From the NCBI RefSeq assembly GCF_015169395.1, contig NZ_CP063458.1, forward strand, positions 1 through 64,000: a stretch of DNA of 64,000 nucleotides, written 5' to 3'. A program made the translations under genes and the position numbers. Positions 53,095 through 63,100 of the stretch are shown piece after piece (within the stretch, counting starts at the first letter, position 1; each line of letters begins with the position of its first letter). The notes beneath the pieces were generated by a model. That model saw only the letters and a program-made list of their open reading frames with translations. It was not told the DNA's origin and did not search any database. The DNA is from Humisphaera borealis (GTDB lineage: Bacteria > Planctomycetota > Phycisphaerae > Tepidisphaerales > Tepidisphaeraceae).

Positions 53095-55566
53095 ATGATA
53101 GGAAAGAGTCGAGCCTTGATGTTCGGAGGATTGACGCTGGCGCTCGCTGTGGCGTTGCTGGTGCCGTTGTCGATGCAATCGACCTCTTCCGCAGCACCGG
53201 CGACGGCTGCGCCAGTAAGCCCGACGCCGGCCAAGGCGCTGGTGAACGATCCGCGGGCCAAGACCGTCACCGCCTTCCTCAACACGCACTGCGTGTCCTG
53301 CCACAACCCTGAAAAGAAGAAGGCCGACCTCGTTCTGCACACCTACGCCGACACCTCTTCCATCCTGAAGGGGCGGAAGGTCGTCCAGCACGCGCTGGCG
53401 ATGGTGAAGTCCGGCGAAATGCCGCCCGACAGCAAGCCGCAGCCGAAGGTGGAGGAGATCGAAGCGTTCGCAGCGGCCGTCAACGGCATGTACGCCGACG
53501 ACGACCGGCTGGCCGGGCCGAACCCCGGCCGGGTCACGGTTCGCCGGCTGAACAAGAATGAATACAACAATACGGTGTCGGACCTGCTGGGGATGGAGTT
53601 CCTCGCCGCCGACGACTTTCCCGCCGACGACATTGGCCACGGCTTCGACAACATCGGCGACGTGCTGACGCTGTCGCCGGTGCTGATGGAGCGATATCTC
53701 GCCGCTGCCGAGGTCATCAGTCAGAAAGCGATCGTTCTCGAGCCGCCAAAGGTGGGCGAGCGATGGCAGGGCGGTCGTTACCTTGAGCCTGCCGGCCGCC
53801 GGGTGCCGACGACCAAGTTCCGCCCGGTGACCAAGGGTGCGGTGAACACGCCGTTCCGCCTGTCGAACGACGGCGATTACGTATTCCGCACCCGCGTTTA
53901 TGCCCGCACGACCGACGGGGAGCCGGTCAAGGCCACGCTGCTGCTGGACGGCAAGGAGTTGAGCACGCACGAGGTGACGGGCAAGGACGAGAAGTCGGCT
54001 AAGATTATCGAACACCGATTGCACCTGGAGCCGCGGGAGTATCGCTTTGCGGTGCAGATCGCCAACCCGTCGCCGGGCGCCGAAGAACTGGACATCGGTA
54101 ACGGTCGATCGGCCAGGGGCAAGATCGAAGACAAGTCCGGCGAGGCCCGACCGGCCGACGGGGTGCGGGTGTTGTATGTCGAGTTCATCAACGTCAACGG
54201 GCCGGAAGATACCCGGCCGTCGTCACACCGCCGGCTGATTGCCGCCGCCGACCCGAAGGCCCCCAAGGCGACGCAAACGCGGCAGATCATGGAGCGGCTG
54301 ACGCTGCGGGCTTACCGTCGGCCCCCGACGAAGGACGAAGTCGATCGCCTGTGCAAACTGGTCGAACAAACCGAAGCCGCCGGCGAAAAGTGGGAAGCCG
54401 GGCTTCAGATGGCGCTGCAGGCGGTCCTGGTGTCGCCGAAGTTCCTCTTCCGGCTGGAACTGGACGACCGGCCCGAGGCGGCCGAGCCGCGTCCGCTCGA
54501 CGAGTTTCAGCTCGCCAGCCGGCTTAGCTACTTCGTCTGGGCGAGCATGCCGGATGACGAACTGCTGGATCTGGCCGCCAAAAAGCAGTTGACGCCGAAT
54601 CTCGACGCCCAGGTCCGCCGAATGCTCAAGTCGCCGCGGGCGCAAACGCTCGTTGACAACTTCGCGATGCAATGGCTGCAGCTCAAACGGCTGAAAACCT
54701 TCAGCCCCGATCCGAACCTTTTCCCGAAGTTCGATGAGACGCTGCGCAACTCGATGCAGCAGGAAACGGAGCTTTTCCTGACGGCGATCCTTCAGGAAGA
54801 CCGCAGCATCCTCGACCTGATCGACGCCGACTTTACGTTCCTGAACGACCGGCTCGCGGCCCACTACGGTATCACCGACACCCTCGGCAACGGCTGGGAC
54901 AAGAAGCCCGGCCAGCCCCGTGGCGAGCGGATTCCGTATGGCAGGTTCGTGCGCGTGTCGCTGCCCAAGGGCGGTGCACGCGGCGGGTTGCTGACGCAGG
55001 CCAGCATCCTGGCGGTAACGAGCAACCCGAGCCGAACGAGCCCGGTCAAGCGGGGCAAGTGGGTGCTCGAGCAGATCCTGGGTGCTCCGCCGCCGCCCGC
55101 TCCGCCGAACGTGCCCGAGCTGGAAGCAACCAGCGAAAAGGCGCACGCCAAGTCGTTGCGCCAGCAGATGGAGCAGCACCGTGAGAACCCGGCGTGTGCC
55201 AACTGCCACGCGAAGATGGACCCGATCGGCTTCGCTTTTGAAAACTTCGACGCCGTCGGGGCCTATCGTTGGAAAGACGGCAATTCCGACATCGACGCCT
55301 CCGGCGTTTTGCCCGACGGCAGTTCGTTCAAAGGTGCGGCGGAGTTGCGGTCGATCCTCGTCCAGAAGCGTGCCGACCAGTTCACCAAGTGCGTGACCGA
55401 GAAGCTGATGATCTATGCCCTGGGTCGCGGCCTGGAGTACTACGACGACGGAGCCGTCACCAAGGTGACCAAGGCCGTCGCGGCCGATAACCATAAGCTG
55501 AGCCGGTTGGTGATTGAGATCGTCAAGTGCGAGCCGTTCCGGATGAGGAGAGGGTTGCAGGATTGA
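53095..55566 (+). CDS. DUF1587/DUF1592/DUF1588/DUF1585 planctomycete cytochrome-type protein
   Basis: An 823-residue exported protein. A hydrophobic signal or anchor ([20 protein letters not shown]) leads to a haem-binding C-x2-C-H in [18 protein letters not shown]1587 follows at about 140-200 ([20 protein letters not shown]). The later part has DUF1595-like ([19 protein letters not shown]), DUF1592 ([20 protein letters not shown]), DUF1588 ([40 protein letters not shown]) and DUF1585 ([15 protein letters not shown]) regions in the usual order. These proteins pair with DUF1552 proteins. The exact start (53068, 53083 or 53095) is uncertain. Confidence 0.93.
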   Translation: MIGKSRALMFGGLTLALAVALLVPLSMQSTSSAAPATAAPVSPTPAKALVNDPRAKTVTAFLNTHCVSCHNPEKKKADLVLHTYADTSSILKGRKVVQHALAMVKSGEMPPDSKPQPKVEEIEAFAAAVNGMYADDDRLAGPNPGRVTVRRLNKNEYNNTVSDLLGMEFLAADDFPADDIGHGFDNIGDVLTLSPVLMERYLAAAEVISQKAIVLEPPKVGERWQGGRYLEPAGRRVPTTKFRPVTKGAVNTPFRLSNDGDYVFRTRVYARTTDGEPVKATLLLDGKELSTHEVTGKDEKSAKIIEHRLHLEPREYRFAVQIANPSPGAEELDIGNGRSARGKIEDKSGEARPADGVRVLYVEFINVNGPEDTRPSSHRRLIAAADPKAPKATQTRQIMERLTLRAYRRPPTKDEVDRLCKLVEQTEAAGEKWEAGLQMALQAVLVSPKFLFRLELDDRPEAAEPRPLDEFQLASRLSYFVWASMPDDELLDLAAKKQLTPNLDAQVRRMLKSPRAQTLVDNFAMQWLQLKRLKTFSPDPNLFPKFDETLRNSMQQETELFLTAILQEDRSILDLIDADFTFLNDRLAAHYGITDTLGNGWDKKPGQPRGERIPYGRFVRVSLPKGGARGGLLTQASILAVTSNPSRTSPVKRGKWVLEQILGAPPPPAPPNVPELEATSEKAHAKSLRQQMEQHRENPACANCHAKMDPIGFAFENFDAVGAYRWKDGNSDIDASGVLPDGSSFKGAAELRSILVQKRADQFTKCVTEKLMIYALGRGLEYYDDGAVTKVTKAVAADNHKLSRLVIEIVKCEPFRMRRGLQD

Positions 55567-55677
55567 GAGCGTGAGAGACGGAGAGACGAGGTCGTATTAG
55601 GGTCAGAGCCGTCTTTGGCTTCGACTGGGTATCAGGAAATCGGTCGCAACTACGCGTTGTCCCAGCAGTAGAGAACC

Positions 55678-57036
55678 ATGATGAATCGTCCACCCCTTTC
55701 TCGTCGTACGCTGTTGAAGGGTCTTGGCTGCGCCGTGGCGCTTCCGTGGCTGGAGTCCATGGGCAGTCTGAACGCCTGGGGTGCCGCCACGCCCGCACCC
55801 GCGAATGTCGTCAAGGGCGCACCCAAGCGCATGGCGTTCCTCTACGTGCCCAACGGCAAGAACATGGCCGACTGGACGCCGAAGAACGAGGGCACGCTCG
55901 GCGAACTGCCGGCGATTCTGAAGCCGCTCGAAGCGTTCAAGAACGATTTCTCGATCCTCACCGGCCTGGCCGCCGACGGGGCCCGCGCCCATGGCGACGG
56001 CGGCGGCGACCATGCCCGCGCGCTCGCCGCGTTCCTGACCGGTGCCCATCCCCGCAAGACCGACGGCACCGACATCCGTAACGGCATCAGTGTGGACCAG
56101 ATCGCCGCCAGCCGTATCGGCGAGCATACCCGCCTGCCGTCGCTGGAGATCGGGACCGAATCCGGCGCGATGGCCGGCAACTGCGACTCGGGCTACTCGT
56201 GCGTCTACTCGTCCACCATGTCGTGGAAGAGCGCGACGACCCCGCTCCCCAAGGAAGTCAACCCGAAGCTGGTCTTCGAGCGGATGTTCGGCGGCGGCGT
56301 TGCCGAGGATCGCCTGCGCCGCGACGCCCGCCGCAAGAGCCTGCTCGACTTCATCCACCAGGACACCCGCGACATCAGCCAGAAGATCAGCGCCAACGAC
56401 AAGCGGAAGCTGGACGACTACTTCACGGCGATCCGCGATATCGAGCTGCGCATCGAACGGGCGGCAAAGCTGCCGGAGCCGAAGATGCCCGCCGGCGTCA
56501 CCGCACCGACCGGTATCCCCAAAGACCTGACCGACCACATCCGCCTGATGGCCGACCTGATGGTGCTTGCGTTCCAGGCCGATGTGACGCGCGTCTGCAC
56601 GTTCGTGCTGGCCAACGAAGGCAGCAACCGGCCTTACCCGTTTGTCGGCGTGAATGACGGTCACCACGACCTGTCGCACCACGGCAACGACATGACGAAG
56701 AAGGAAAAGATCCGCGAGATCAACAAGTACCACACGACACAGCTCGCGTATCTGCTCGGCAAGCTCAAGGGCATCAAGGAAGGGGACGGCACGCTGCTCG
56801 ATCACTGCATGATCGCGTACGGGTCGGCGAACTCCGACGGCAACCGCCATAACCACGACGACCTGCCGGTGCTCGTCGCCGGCAGCGGCGGCAAGACGAT
56901 CAAGACCGGTCAGCACCTGGATATGAAGCGCGAAACGCCGATCGCCAACCTCTGGACGTCGATGCTCGACCGGATGGACGTGAAGGTCGAAGCCGTCGGC
57001 GACAGCACCGGACGGCTAGGCGTGATTGACGCGTAG
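55678..57036 (+). CDS. DUF1552 protein (Tat-exported)
   Basis: A 452-residue protein. The Tat-like signal is SRRTLLKGLGCAVALPWLES. The body has the family's KRMAFLYVPNGKNMADWTP, FSILTGLAADGARAHGDGGG, SVDQIAASRIGEHTRLPSLE and GYSCVYSSTMSWK motifs, and ends LLDHCMIAYGSANSDGNRHN and TPIANLWTSMLDRM. It is the standard partner of the DUF1587-type gene, 111 bases upstream. It converges on the methyltransferase-like gene with 32 bases between. Confidence 0.94.
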   Translation: MMNRPPLSRRTLLKGLGCAVALPWLESMGSLNAWGAATPAPANVVKGAPKRMAFLYVPNGKNMADWTPKNEGTLGELPAILKPLEAFKNDFSILTGLAADGARAHGDGGGDHARALAAFLTGAHPRKTDGTDIRNGISVDQIAASRIGEHTRLPSLEIGTESGAMAGNCDSGYSCVYSSTMSWKSATTPLPKEVNPKLVFERMFGGGVAEDRLRRDARRKSLLDFIHQDTRDISQKISANDKRKLDDYFTAIRDIELRIERAAKLPEPKMPAGVTAPTGIPKDLTDHIRLMADLMVLAFQADVTRVCTFVLANEGSNRPYPFVGVNDGHHDLSHHGNDMTKKEKIREINKYHTTQLAYLLGKLKGIKEGDGTLLDHCMIAYGSANSDGNRHNHDDLPVLVAGSGGKTIKTGQHLDMKRETPIANLWTSMLDRMDVKVEAVGDSTGRLGVIDA

Positions 57037-57068
57037 GACGCGACTGCATTCTTCATTCCCCTTCTGAC

Positions 57069-57941
57069 CTACAGCAACGCCGCCTTCGACCGCCGAAATC
57101 GTAGCGCGTACACCAAAAACGACTTCTTCGGCCCGAGCGTCCACATCCAAGGCGGGGTCTGGCGGACGTCGCTCAGCAGGCCTTTGAGCAGGGGCTCGTT
57201 CTGCAACTCGTCCCGTAGCGTGTCGGGGTCCAATCCCGGGAAGTGCTGTGCGCGGCCGACGGTCCGCGAAGCGACCTCGGACAAGCGGTCGGCGTGGCTG
57301 GTCAGCAGCGATCCGACCTTCGCCGCCTGGGCCAGATCGACGACGAGAATGCCGGTGCCGCCGGGCGACAGCCATTCGACCAGTTGTCGCAGGTGCTGTC
57401 GGCGGATCGCCTTGCGGAGGTCGGCGGCGCGGGGGTGAGAAGAGCCCAGGGCGTCGGTCGCGTAGAGACAGATCTGCGACAGCAGGCAGGGGGAAAGAAT
57501 CATGTCGAACGGGCCGCCGACCGCCGGCAGCGGGGCGGTCGCGATCGATCGCAGGCAGCGATCGAGTTCGTCGCCGGAGGGTTTTCGCCGGGGCCAGTCG
57601 GCCATCGCCGCGGAGGCGCCGGTGAGATCGACGCCGCCGCGAAGCACCAGTCGTTCGTGGGATTCCACGTTCTGCCGTTGCGCCGCGGCGGTGAGGGCAG
57701 CGGCATCGATATCGACCAGGGTGATGCGGTCGAAAATCGACAGCAAGTGGGGGAGTTCAAGATCGTTGCAGTTCCCCGCCCCCAGCACACAAAGCCGTCC
57801 GCCGGTCACCAGTTGGCCGGGAGCGAGCAGATCCGTCACCTGTCGTCGGTGATCGGCAAAATGATCCCAGTGGTCGCGGGTCGAACGGTTGTAAGTGGCC
57901 TGATTGCGGGCGAGGAAGTTGGAGGGAGTGTCATTGGTCAC
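57069..57941 (-). CDS. Methyltransferase-like protein
   Basis: A 290-residue protein with a SAM-type Rossmann core: LCVLGAGNCNDLELPHLLSI, then an acidic residue in ITLVDIDAAAL. A loop region (PFDMILSPCLLSQICLYA) replaces the usual motif IV. The C-terminus has basic/aromatic residues (MWTLGPKKSFLVYALRFRRS). The SAM-binding core is clear; the substrate is unknown. The start ATG 57941 lies inside a tandem GTGACCA repeat that also forms the left arm of a large hairpin (57935-58085), so translation start and repeat overlap. Confidence 0.78.
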   Translation of the reverse strand: MTNDTPSNFLARNQATYNRSTRDHWDHFADHRRQVTDLLAPGQLVTGGRLCVLGAGNCNDLELPHLLSIFDRITLVDIDAAALTAAAQRQNVESHERLVLRGGVDLTGASAAMADWPRRKPSGDELDRCLRSIATAPLPAVGGPFDMILSPCLLSQICLYATDALGSSHPRAADLRKAIRRQHLRQLVEWLSPGGTGILVVDLAQAAKVGSLLTSHADRLSEVASRTVGRAQHFPGLDPDTLRDELQNEPLLKGLLSDVRQTPPWMWTLGPKKSFLVYALRFRRSKAALL

Positions 57942-58085
57942 TGGTCATTTGTCACGGTTGCTGGCTCTGTAGGGTCCGCCTTGGCGGACGCGTTCGCTGT
58001 ACCTTCCCGGGTTATGCCGGACGCCAGGGGCCGTCAACGTCCGCCAAGGCGGACCCTACGGGACCAGTGACCAGTGACCAATGAC
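57935..58085. repeat. Nested hairpin: composite arms around a family-1 inverted pair
   Basis: The outer arms are GTCATTGGTCACTGGTCA-type (57935-57958) and ACCAGTGACCAGTGACCAAT-type (58061-58085), with an inner inverted pair of family-1 palindromes (57970-57992 and 58030-58050). The whole block folds as one long stem. It spans the region between the methyltransferase start and the stop of the next gene (58089). Confidence 0.8.
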
Positions 58086-58088
58086 TCT

Positions 58089-58676
58089 TCAAAACTGCGT
58101 CGGGTCCGGCACGACGAACACCTTTTCCAGCAGCACGTAGTTGCGCCCTTTGTATTCGGTGATCATCCCGCTCACGCGGAACTTCAGGTCGCGGGTCGCG
58201 CCGGTGACGGCGGTTTCCATCATCATCAGCTTCAGGTTGGGCACGATCACCAGCGGCGGTTCGCGCAGGCTCTTGCCGTCGGCCTCGAATACGAACTGCG
58301 ACTGCGACCCGTCCGGCGTTTTCTCCAGCCGGCCGACACGGTCGATGATGTACGTCCCTTCGCGCAGCGTGGCGACGGCCGGCGCGTTCGGCTTCACGGC
58401 ACCTGCGCCGCTGGTCTTGTCGGTCGTCGGGACGTCCACCAGCGGCTGCAGCGGCTTGGGCTGCGACGGCGTCGCTGGACGCAGCATTTGCCCCAGCATC
58501 TGGTCGGACGACATGGTCTTGGGGTCGGGCTTGACCGGCTGCGTGGTGGCAGGACGAGACGTTGCCGGCCGGGTGGTCGCGGGCGTCGCCGGGGTGTCGG
58601 CCGCGTGCAGCGGTGCGAGGATCGCCACCGAGGCGGCGAACGAAACGGTGCAGGCGAGCAGATGGCGAGTGCGCAT
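58089..58676 (-). CDS. Exported protein with OB-like C-terminal domain
   Basis: A 195-residue exported protein. Signal peptide at about 1-26 (LLACTVSFAASVAILAPLHA). A Thr/Pro-rich linker (TPATTRPATSRPATTQP) and a domain (about 100-195) with TYIIDRVGRLEKTPDGSQSQ, PLVIVPNLKLMMMETAVTG and LKFRVSGMITEYKGRNYVLL, a small beta barrel of the OB type. The start ATG 58676 has GGAGA close upstream. It resembles the exported OB-like protein at 48820 and the C-terminus of the kinase. Function unknown. Confidence 0.78.
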   Translation of the reverse strand: MRTRHLLACTVSFAASVAILAPLHAADTPATPATTRPATSRPATTQPVKPDPKTMSSDQMLGQMLRPATPSQPKPLQPLVDVPTTDKTSGAGAVKPNAPAVATLREGTYIIDRVGRLEKTPDGSQSQFVFEADGKSLREPPLVIVPNLKLMMMETAVTGATRDLKFRVSGMITEYKGRNYVLLEKVFVVPDPTQF

Positions 58677-58903
58677 GGCGTCTCCGGAGTGAATGACCTC
58701 GGCCGGCAGTTTCCGCTGGCCGCGGCCCGTACACAAGTGCCGTACACATCCTACGGCCGCATCGGCATTATCGGCTGTGGCACCGTGATCCGTTACCGCC
58801 GTGGCGATCGGACCCTGGGGGCCACTCGCAGGTAAGTGCTGACGTCCGGCCTGCTTTAACTCGAGCCACCGCCAGTGGCAGGAAGTTACCGGGCGCAATA
58901 AAG

Positions 58904-58945
58904 AACCGGATTTCGCCGAGCCTGACGGTTCGACGAAATCCGGTT
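58904..58945 (-). terminator. Terminator hairpin after the gene at 58976
   Basis: Perfect 12-bp stem (AACCGGATTTCG and CGAAATCCGGTT) with an 18-base loop, followed on the minus strand by CTTTATTG. It lies 30 bases after the stop codon. Confidence 0.72.
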
Positions 58946-58975
58946 GCATGCCCAAAACGTATCGTAGGATGAACT

Positions 58976-59548
58976 TCAGCGGGCGTCGGTGACTGCTTTT
59001 ACCGACTCCGCCGACGTCTTCTTCGGGATGATCAGGATGGCCTTCGGTTGCGCGGCCGGGCCAGTCGCCGGCCGGGTTGCAGGAGGTTGCACGCTCGCGC
59101 GGATATCGATCGAACCAGCCGCCTGAGCGGGGACGACCACGCCCAGGCCGTCGGCTGCCGCGACCGCAGACGCCATCAGGTCGGCCATCCGGAAGTAGCG
59201 CGGTACGCGGTCGTAGGCTTCGTCGCGGGCGTCGACCGAGGTGTACCCGAACACGCTGACATTGCGGCGTGGTGCGCAATCGCTGGCGACGTACTGCGGC
59301 GGACGGCCGATCAGATTGGCGTGCAGATACCCGACGCCGTAGACGCCTTGCCGTGTCGATCGGGCATCGTGGAAGCACTCCAGGGTCTGGCGGACGTACG
59401 CGTGGACCCGGGGATTGCTGCCGCCGTAGTAATAGGTGGCGCGATCCGTCCGGTACTGCGATTGGACCGGCTCGTACACAACTTGGCCGTGGGAAAGACC
59501 GGCGAACAGGAACGACAACAACGCGGCGAACATGGCTTGCTTACGCAT
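58976..59548 (-). CDS. Exported protein of unknown function
   Basis: A 190-residue exported protein. Signal peptide at about 1-21 (AMFAALLSFLFAGLSHGQ). The mature part has Tyr-rich beta segments (VVYEPVQSQYRTDRATYYYG, VHAYVRQTLECFHDARSTRQ) and two Cys (in ECFHDA and DCAPRRN) that could form a disulfide. The C-terminus is Ala/Pro-rich. I recognise no family. ATG 59548 is used. A terminator hairpin follows 30 bases after its stop. Confidence 0.72.
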   Translation of the reverse strand: MRKQAMFAALLSFLFAGLSHGQVVYEPVQSQYRTDRATYYYGGSNPRVHAYVRQTLECFHDARSTRQGVYGVGYLHANLIGRPPQYVASDCAPRRNVSVFGYTSVDARDEAYDRVPRYFRMADLMASAVAAADGLGVVVPAQAAGSIDIRASVQPPATRPATGPAAQPKAILIIPKKTSAESVKAVTDAR

Positions 59549-60122
59549 ACGACAGCACCTCGGGTGCGAGTGGTGAAACACGGAGGTGACTGCGAGCTTA
59601 GCAGGTCCGCCTCGCGACCCCGGCGCGATAAAGTAAGGGATTCCTCCAGGTGTGGTGATCCGCCGTCAAGGCTGGCAAGCCATGCCGGTCGTTCACTCGA
59701 TCTGGCACTGTCGGTCGGCTGGGCCAGGCGGTCGAGGTGGAGGGATCGCGGTTCGTACGCCGAGAGACGTGAAAAAAAGAGGCGCTCGCGGCAAGAAAGA
59801 ATACGTCGTCTTTGTAGAGCCGCCTCATCGCTCGACGACAAGCTGCGTTCATTAAGCGAGCTCAGGCGTAATGCTCTCCGTCATAATGTTATAAGAATGT
59901 TATGAGATATTTTACTCAAATTTAGTGGCAGATTTTCAACGCTGCAGGCAACATGAGATTGGCAGAGCAACACGGTGGGGCGTCTCGGCGGAGAAACCGA
60001 GCGGGCCTTGGGGTACTACTGCCGTCGTGCATTTCTCCTTTCATGCGTAGTTGATGGAACAGCAGGCGGTATCGGTGTTTTCCCCGCTGATATCGCCAGG
60101 TGGGCAAATCGGAGTGGATGTA
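59549..60122. other. Long leader region before the surface-protein gene
   Basis: 574 bases without a supported gene. A locally AT-rich block at about 59884-59932 contains two direct AATGTTAT copies, described separately. The rest (59940-60122) could be a long 5' untranslated region. I looked for a cyclic-di-GMP riboswitch and did not find its core. Confidence 0.45.
59885..59903. promoter_or_regulatory. Direct repeats AATGTTAT in an AT-rich block
   Basis: AATGTTAT occurs at 59885-59892 and 59896-59903, 11 bases apart, one helix turn. It is embedded in an AT-rich block that stands out against the GC-rich surroundings and lies about 220 bases before the surface-protein gene. A transcription factor site or promoter is plausible. 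Confidence 0.35.
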
Positions 60123-63100
60123 ATGCAGTCACGTGTCTTCCGGCGTCGTGGTGTGTTGGTGAAGATTGCCGCGGCCATCGCGGCGGTTCCGTCCATCGGG
60201 GTCGCGGCCGACAACGTTTGGATTGGTACCGACAGCAACTGGAGTACCGGTTCCAACTGGTCGCTCGGCACTGAACCCGACGGCACGACGGCCTTCGGGG
60301 ACGCGGTTTTTCCGCTTCCCTCGCCGAATCTGGGCGTCGTTACGCTCAGCGCCGGAGAACAAGCGAACTCGCTGAAGTTCAACAGCAGCTACAGCCTATC
60401 TGGTGGCGATCTGACGCTGGCGACGGCGAACACACGCATTGCACTTGGGGAGAGTGTTACCTTCGCTTCGACCCTGAACGGGTCGGCAGGTCTCAATCTC
60501 TCGGGCGGCGGCACACTCAATCTGACTGCGCCCAATGGCTACACCGGGACCACCACCATCAGCAATGGCTCGGTCGTCATCGGCAGCCTGTCGGCGCTGG
60601 GTGCGTCCACGTCTCAGATCGTGATCACCGGTTCGGCAAACCGCGGATTCGGCGGCGGCAGCCTGGTGCTCGGGGGAGGAATCGATGTCACCCGCGCCAT
60701 CTCCATCCAGGGTCGCGGCCCCATCTCGGATCGAAGTGCCGCGCTGGTGAGCGTCGGCTCCAACACGCTTTCCGGTGCCGTCACCCAGGGCACTCCCCTT
60801 GCAACGATCTCCCAACTCTATTCGGCCAGCGGTCGGCTGACGTTGACTGGCGGCCTCGATGTCGCCGGCACCGCGGGGACGAACTTCGTCCAGTTCGGCC
60901 TGACCAACGGCACCGGCGTGGGCGGCTATGTGATCACCGGTCCGCTGACCGGCACAGGCACCCTCGAGAAGGCCAACAACGGCACTCTCATCCTGGCGCC
61001 CTCCGTCGCGACGGGCTTCTCAGGGCGCGTCCGCATGACCGGCGGTACGGTCCGAATCGAATCCCTGGCGTCGCTCGGCACCGCAAATGGAACGGTTACG
61101 AACGCCACGATCGACGTAAACGGCGGTGCGTTCGAAGTCCGTATCGATAACCCGAACTTCGCGAAGAACGTCTATCAGCGCAATAACGGCACGATGTTTG
61201 TCGATCATGCGATCGGCAGCACCGTTCAGAATGGCACTGCGACCTACGGCACGCTTGCATTTGAGGAAGCCTTTACCCTGACCTTTGCAGGTCGCAACGG
61301 CTACAACGCTACGTTCGGTGCCGCTCCCGTGCAGGGCGGCGACAACAACAGCACGTTCACGAACAACAGCAACGGTACTGTCACGTTCACCGGCGCGTTC
61401 TGGAGCAACACGAACAACACCGCAAGCCGTTCGATGTCCGTGAACGGCAGCGGCGATACGGTCTTCAGCGGCGACATCATCGCGTCAGCCGCCGCATTCG
61501 ACCACACGTTCGCGAAGGGCGGCACTGGCACCGTCACGATCACCAGCGTCGCATCAACGCTCGACGGAGCGTTGTCAGTGAATGACGGCACCCTTGCGAT
61601 TACAAGCTTCCGATCCGTCGGAGATACGACCAACGCCTCGGTGATCAATCTCGGTGCCACGACCACGACGGGTACCCTGAACTTTATCGGCAGCAACATT
61701 GCGGCCGCCGATCTGACAACCTCCAGGGCGATCAACCTTGCCGGTACCACCGGCGGCGGCGCGATCCTGGCCAACCAGACCGGGACCAGCCCCAGCCTGA
61801 TCTTCAATGCCGCAGCATTTACGGCAGCCGGTGCTGCCACCGAGTTCAAAACGCTGACGCTGGGCGGTGCCAATACGGCCGACAACACCATCAACGGCGT
61901 CATCCCCAACAACGCTGCCGGTGGTTATGTCAACGTCGCCAAGACCGGTGCCGGTACCTGGGTGCTCGGCGGAACCAATACCTTTACCGGCGTCGTGAGC
62001 ATCGCCAACGGCACCTTGAAGCTGAAGGCTGCGGCGGGCGGATCGACCGTTCTTCAGGATAGCGCGCCGGTGGCGTTCAGCGTCGACGCGACGTCGCAGT
62101 CCGCCGGTGGAACACTGGAACTCCTCGGTGCCGGCGGCGTGGCAAGCGACGAGTTGGCCGGGCCGCTCAGTATCGTCGCAGGTGCCAGTACGGTGAAGGT
62201 GACGCCGGGCGCCGCCGGTACTGCGTCGCTCAGGTTTGTGTCGATCGGGACCACCGCGACGACATCAGCGGCATCGGCCGCGTCGACGACGATCACCGTG
62301 CCCAGCACGGTCGGGCTTGTTCCGGGGATGGTCATTACCGGCACCGGCGTGACAGCCAACGCGACGATCGCCGCGATCACCGGTCCCACCACGTTCACTG
62401 CCAGTGCGGCGCAGACGATTGCCGCTTCCGTTCCCCTGACCTTCTCCCGCCCCAGCGGCGTTGTTGCCGGCGGCGGCGGCACGGTGAACTTCACGCCGGC
62501 GGCAGGCGGCAGTGTGATCATCGGCTCGGTCCCGGCGGCCGGTCTGCTCAATGGTTTCTCGTACTTCAACGGTGCGGACTTCGCCTACGCGCCGGCGACG
62601 ACAAACGCAACGCTCCGCGCCCCGGTCTATGACACGGATGCGGGCTTCAACACGGTTGCAGGCGGCGCGATCCTGACCGCCGCCTCCAACAATTTCATTA
62701 CGGCAACCAGCGGCGCGTTGTCTGACGGGACCGTCGTCGAAGCTGCCGCCAAGACGATTTCCACTGTCAAACTGAGCAATGCCACGACCCTTACCGCCAA
62801 CGCCCTGCTGACCATTCAGAGCGCAGCAAACAGCCCCGGCGGCATCCTGCTCTCCGGGGGTTCGGCCACAATTAACGGTACCGCAGGCATCACGTCTGGC
62901 GGCACGGGCGACCTCGTTGTCCGAACCGACCTGGCGACCGACGTACTGACAATCTCCACGCCGTTGACGGCAACCACCACTGGCGGTCTCACGAAGACCG
63001 GTGCCGGCGTTCTGATTCTGTCCGCCGTAAACGCACAGACGGGTCAGACCAACATCAACGAAGGTACGGTCCGCCTGAGCGGAGCCACGAGCAGGCTTAG

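Noticed and set aside
59940-60122. A cyclic-di-GMP or other riboswitch in the leader of the surface-protein gene
   Set aside because: Short GC-rich stems can be drawn, but the conserved core bases of the GEMM class are not present and no other class matched.
61301-62569. Minus-strand open frames of 170-200 codons with hydrophobic translations over the surface protein
   Set aside because: They are complements of Thr/Ala/Gly-rich repeat codons, giving Val/Ala/Pro-rich strings that only look like membrane segments.
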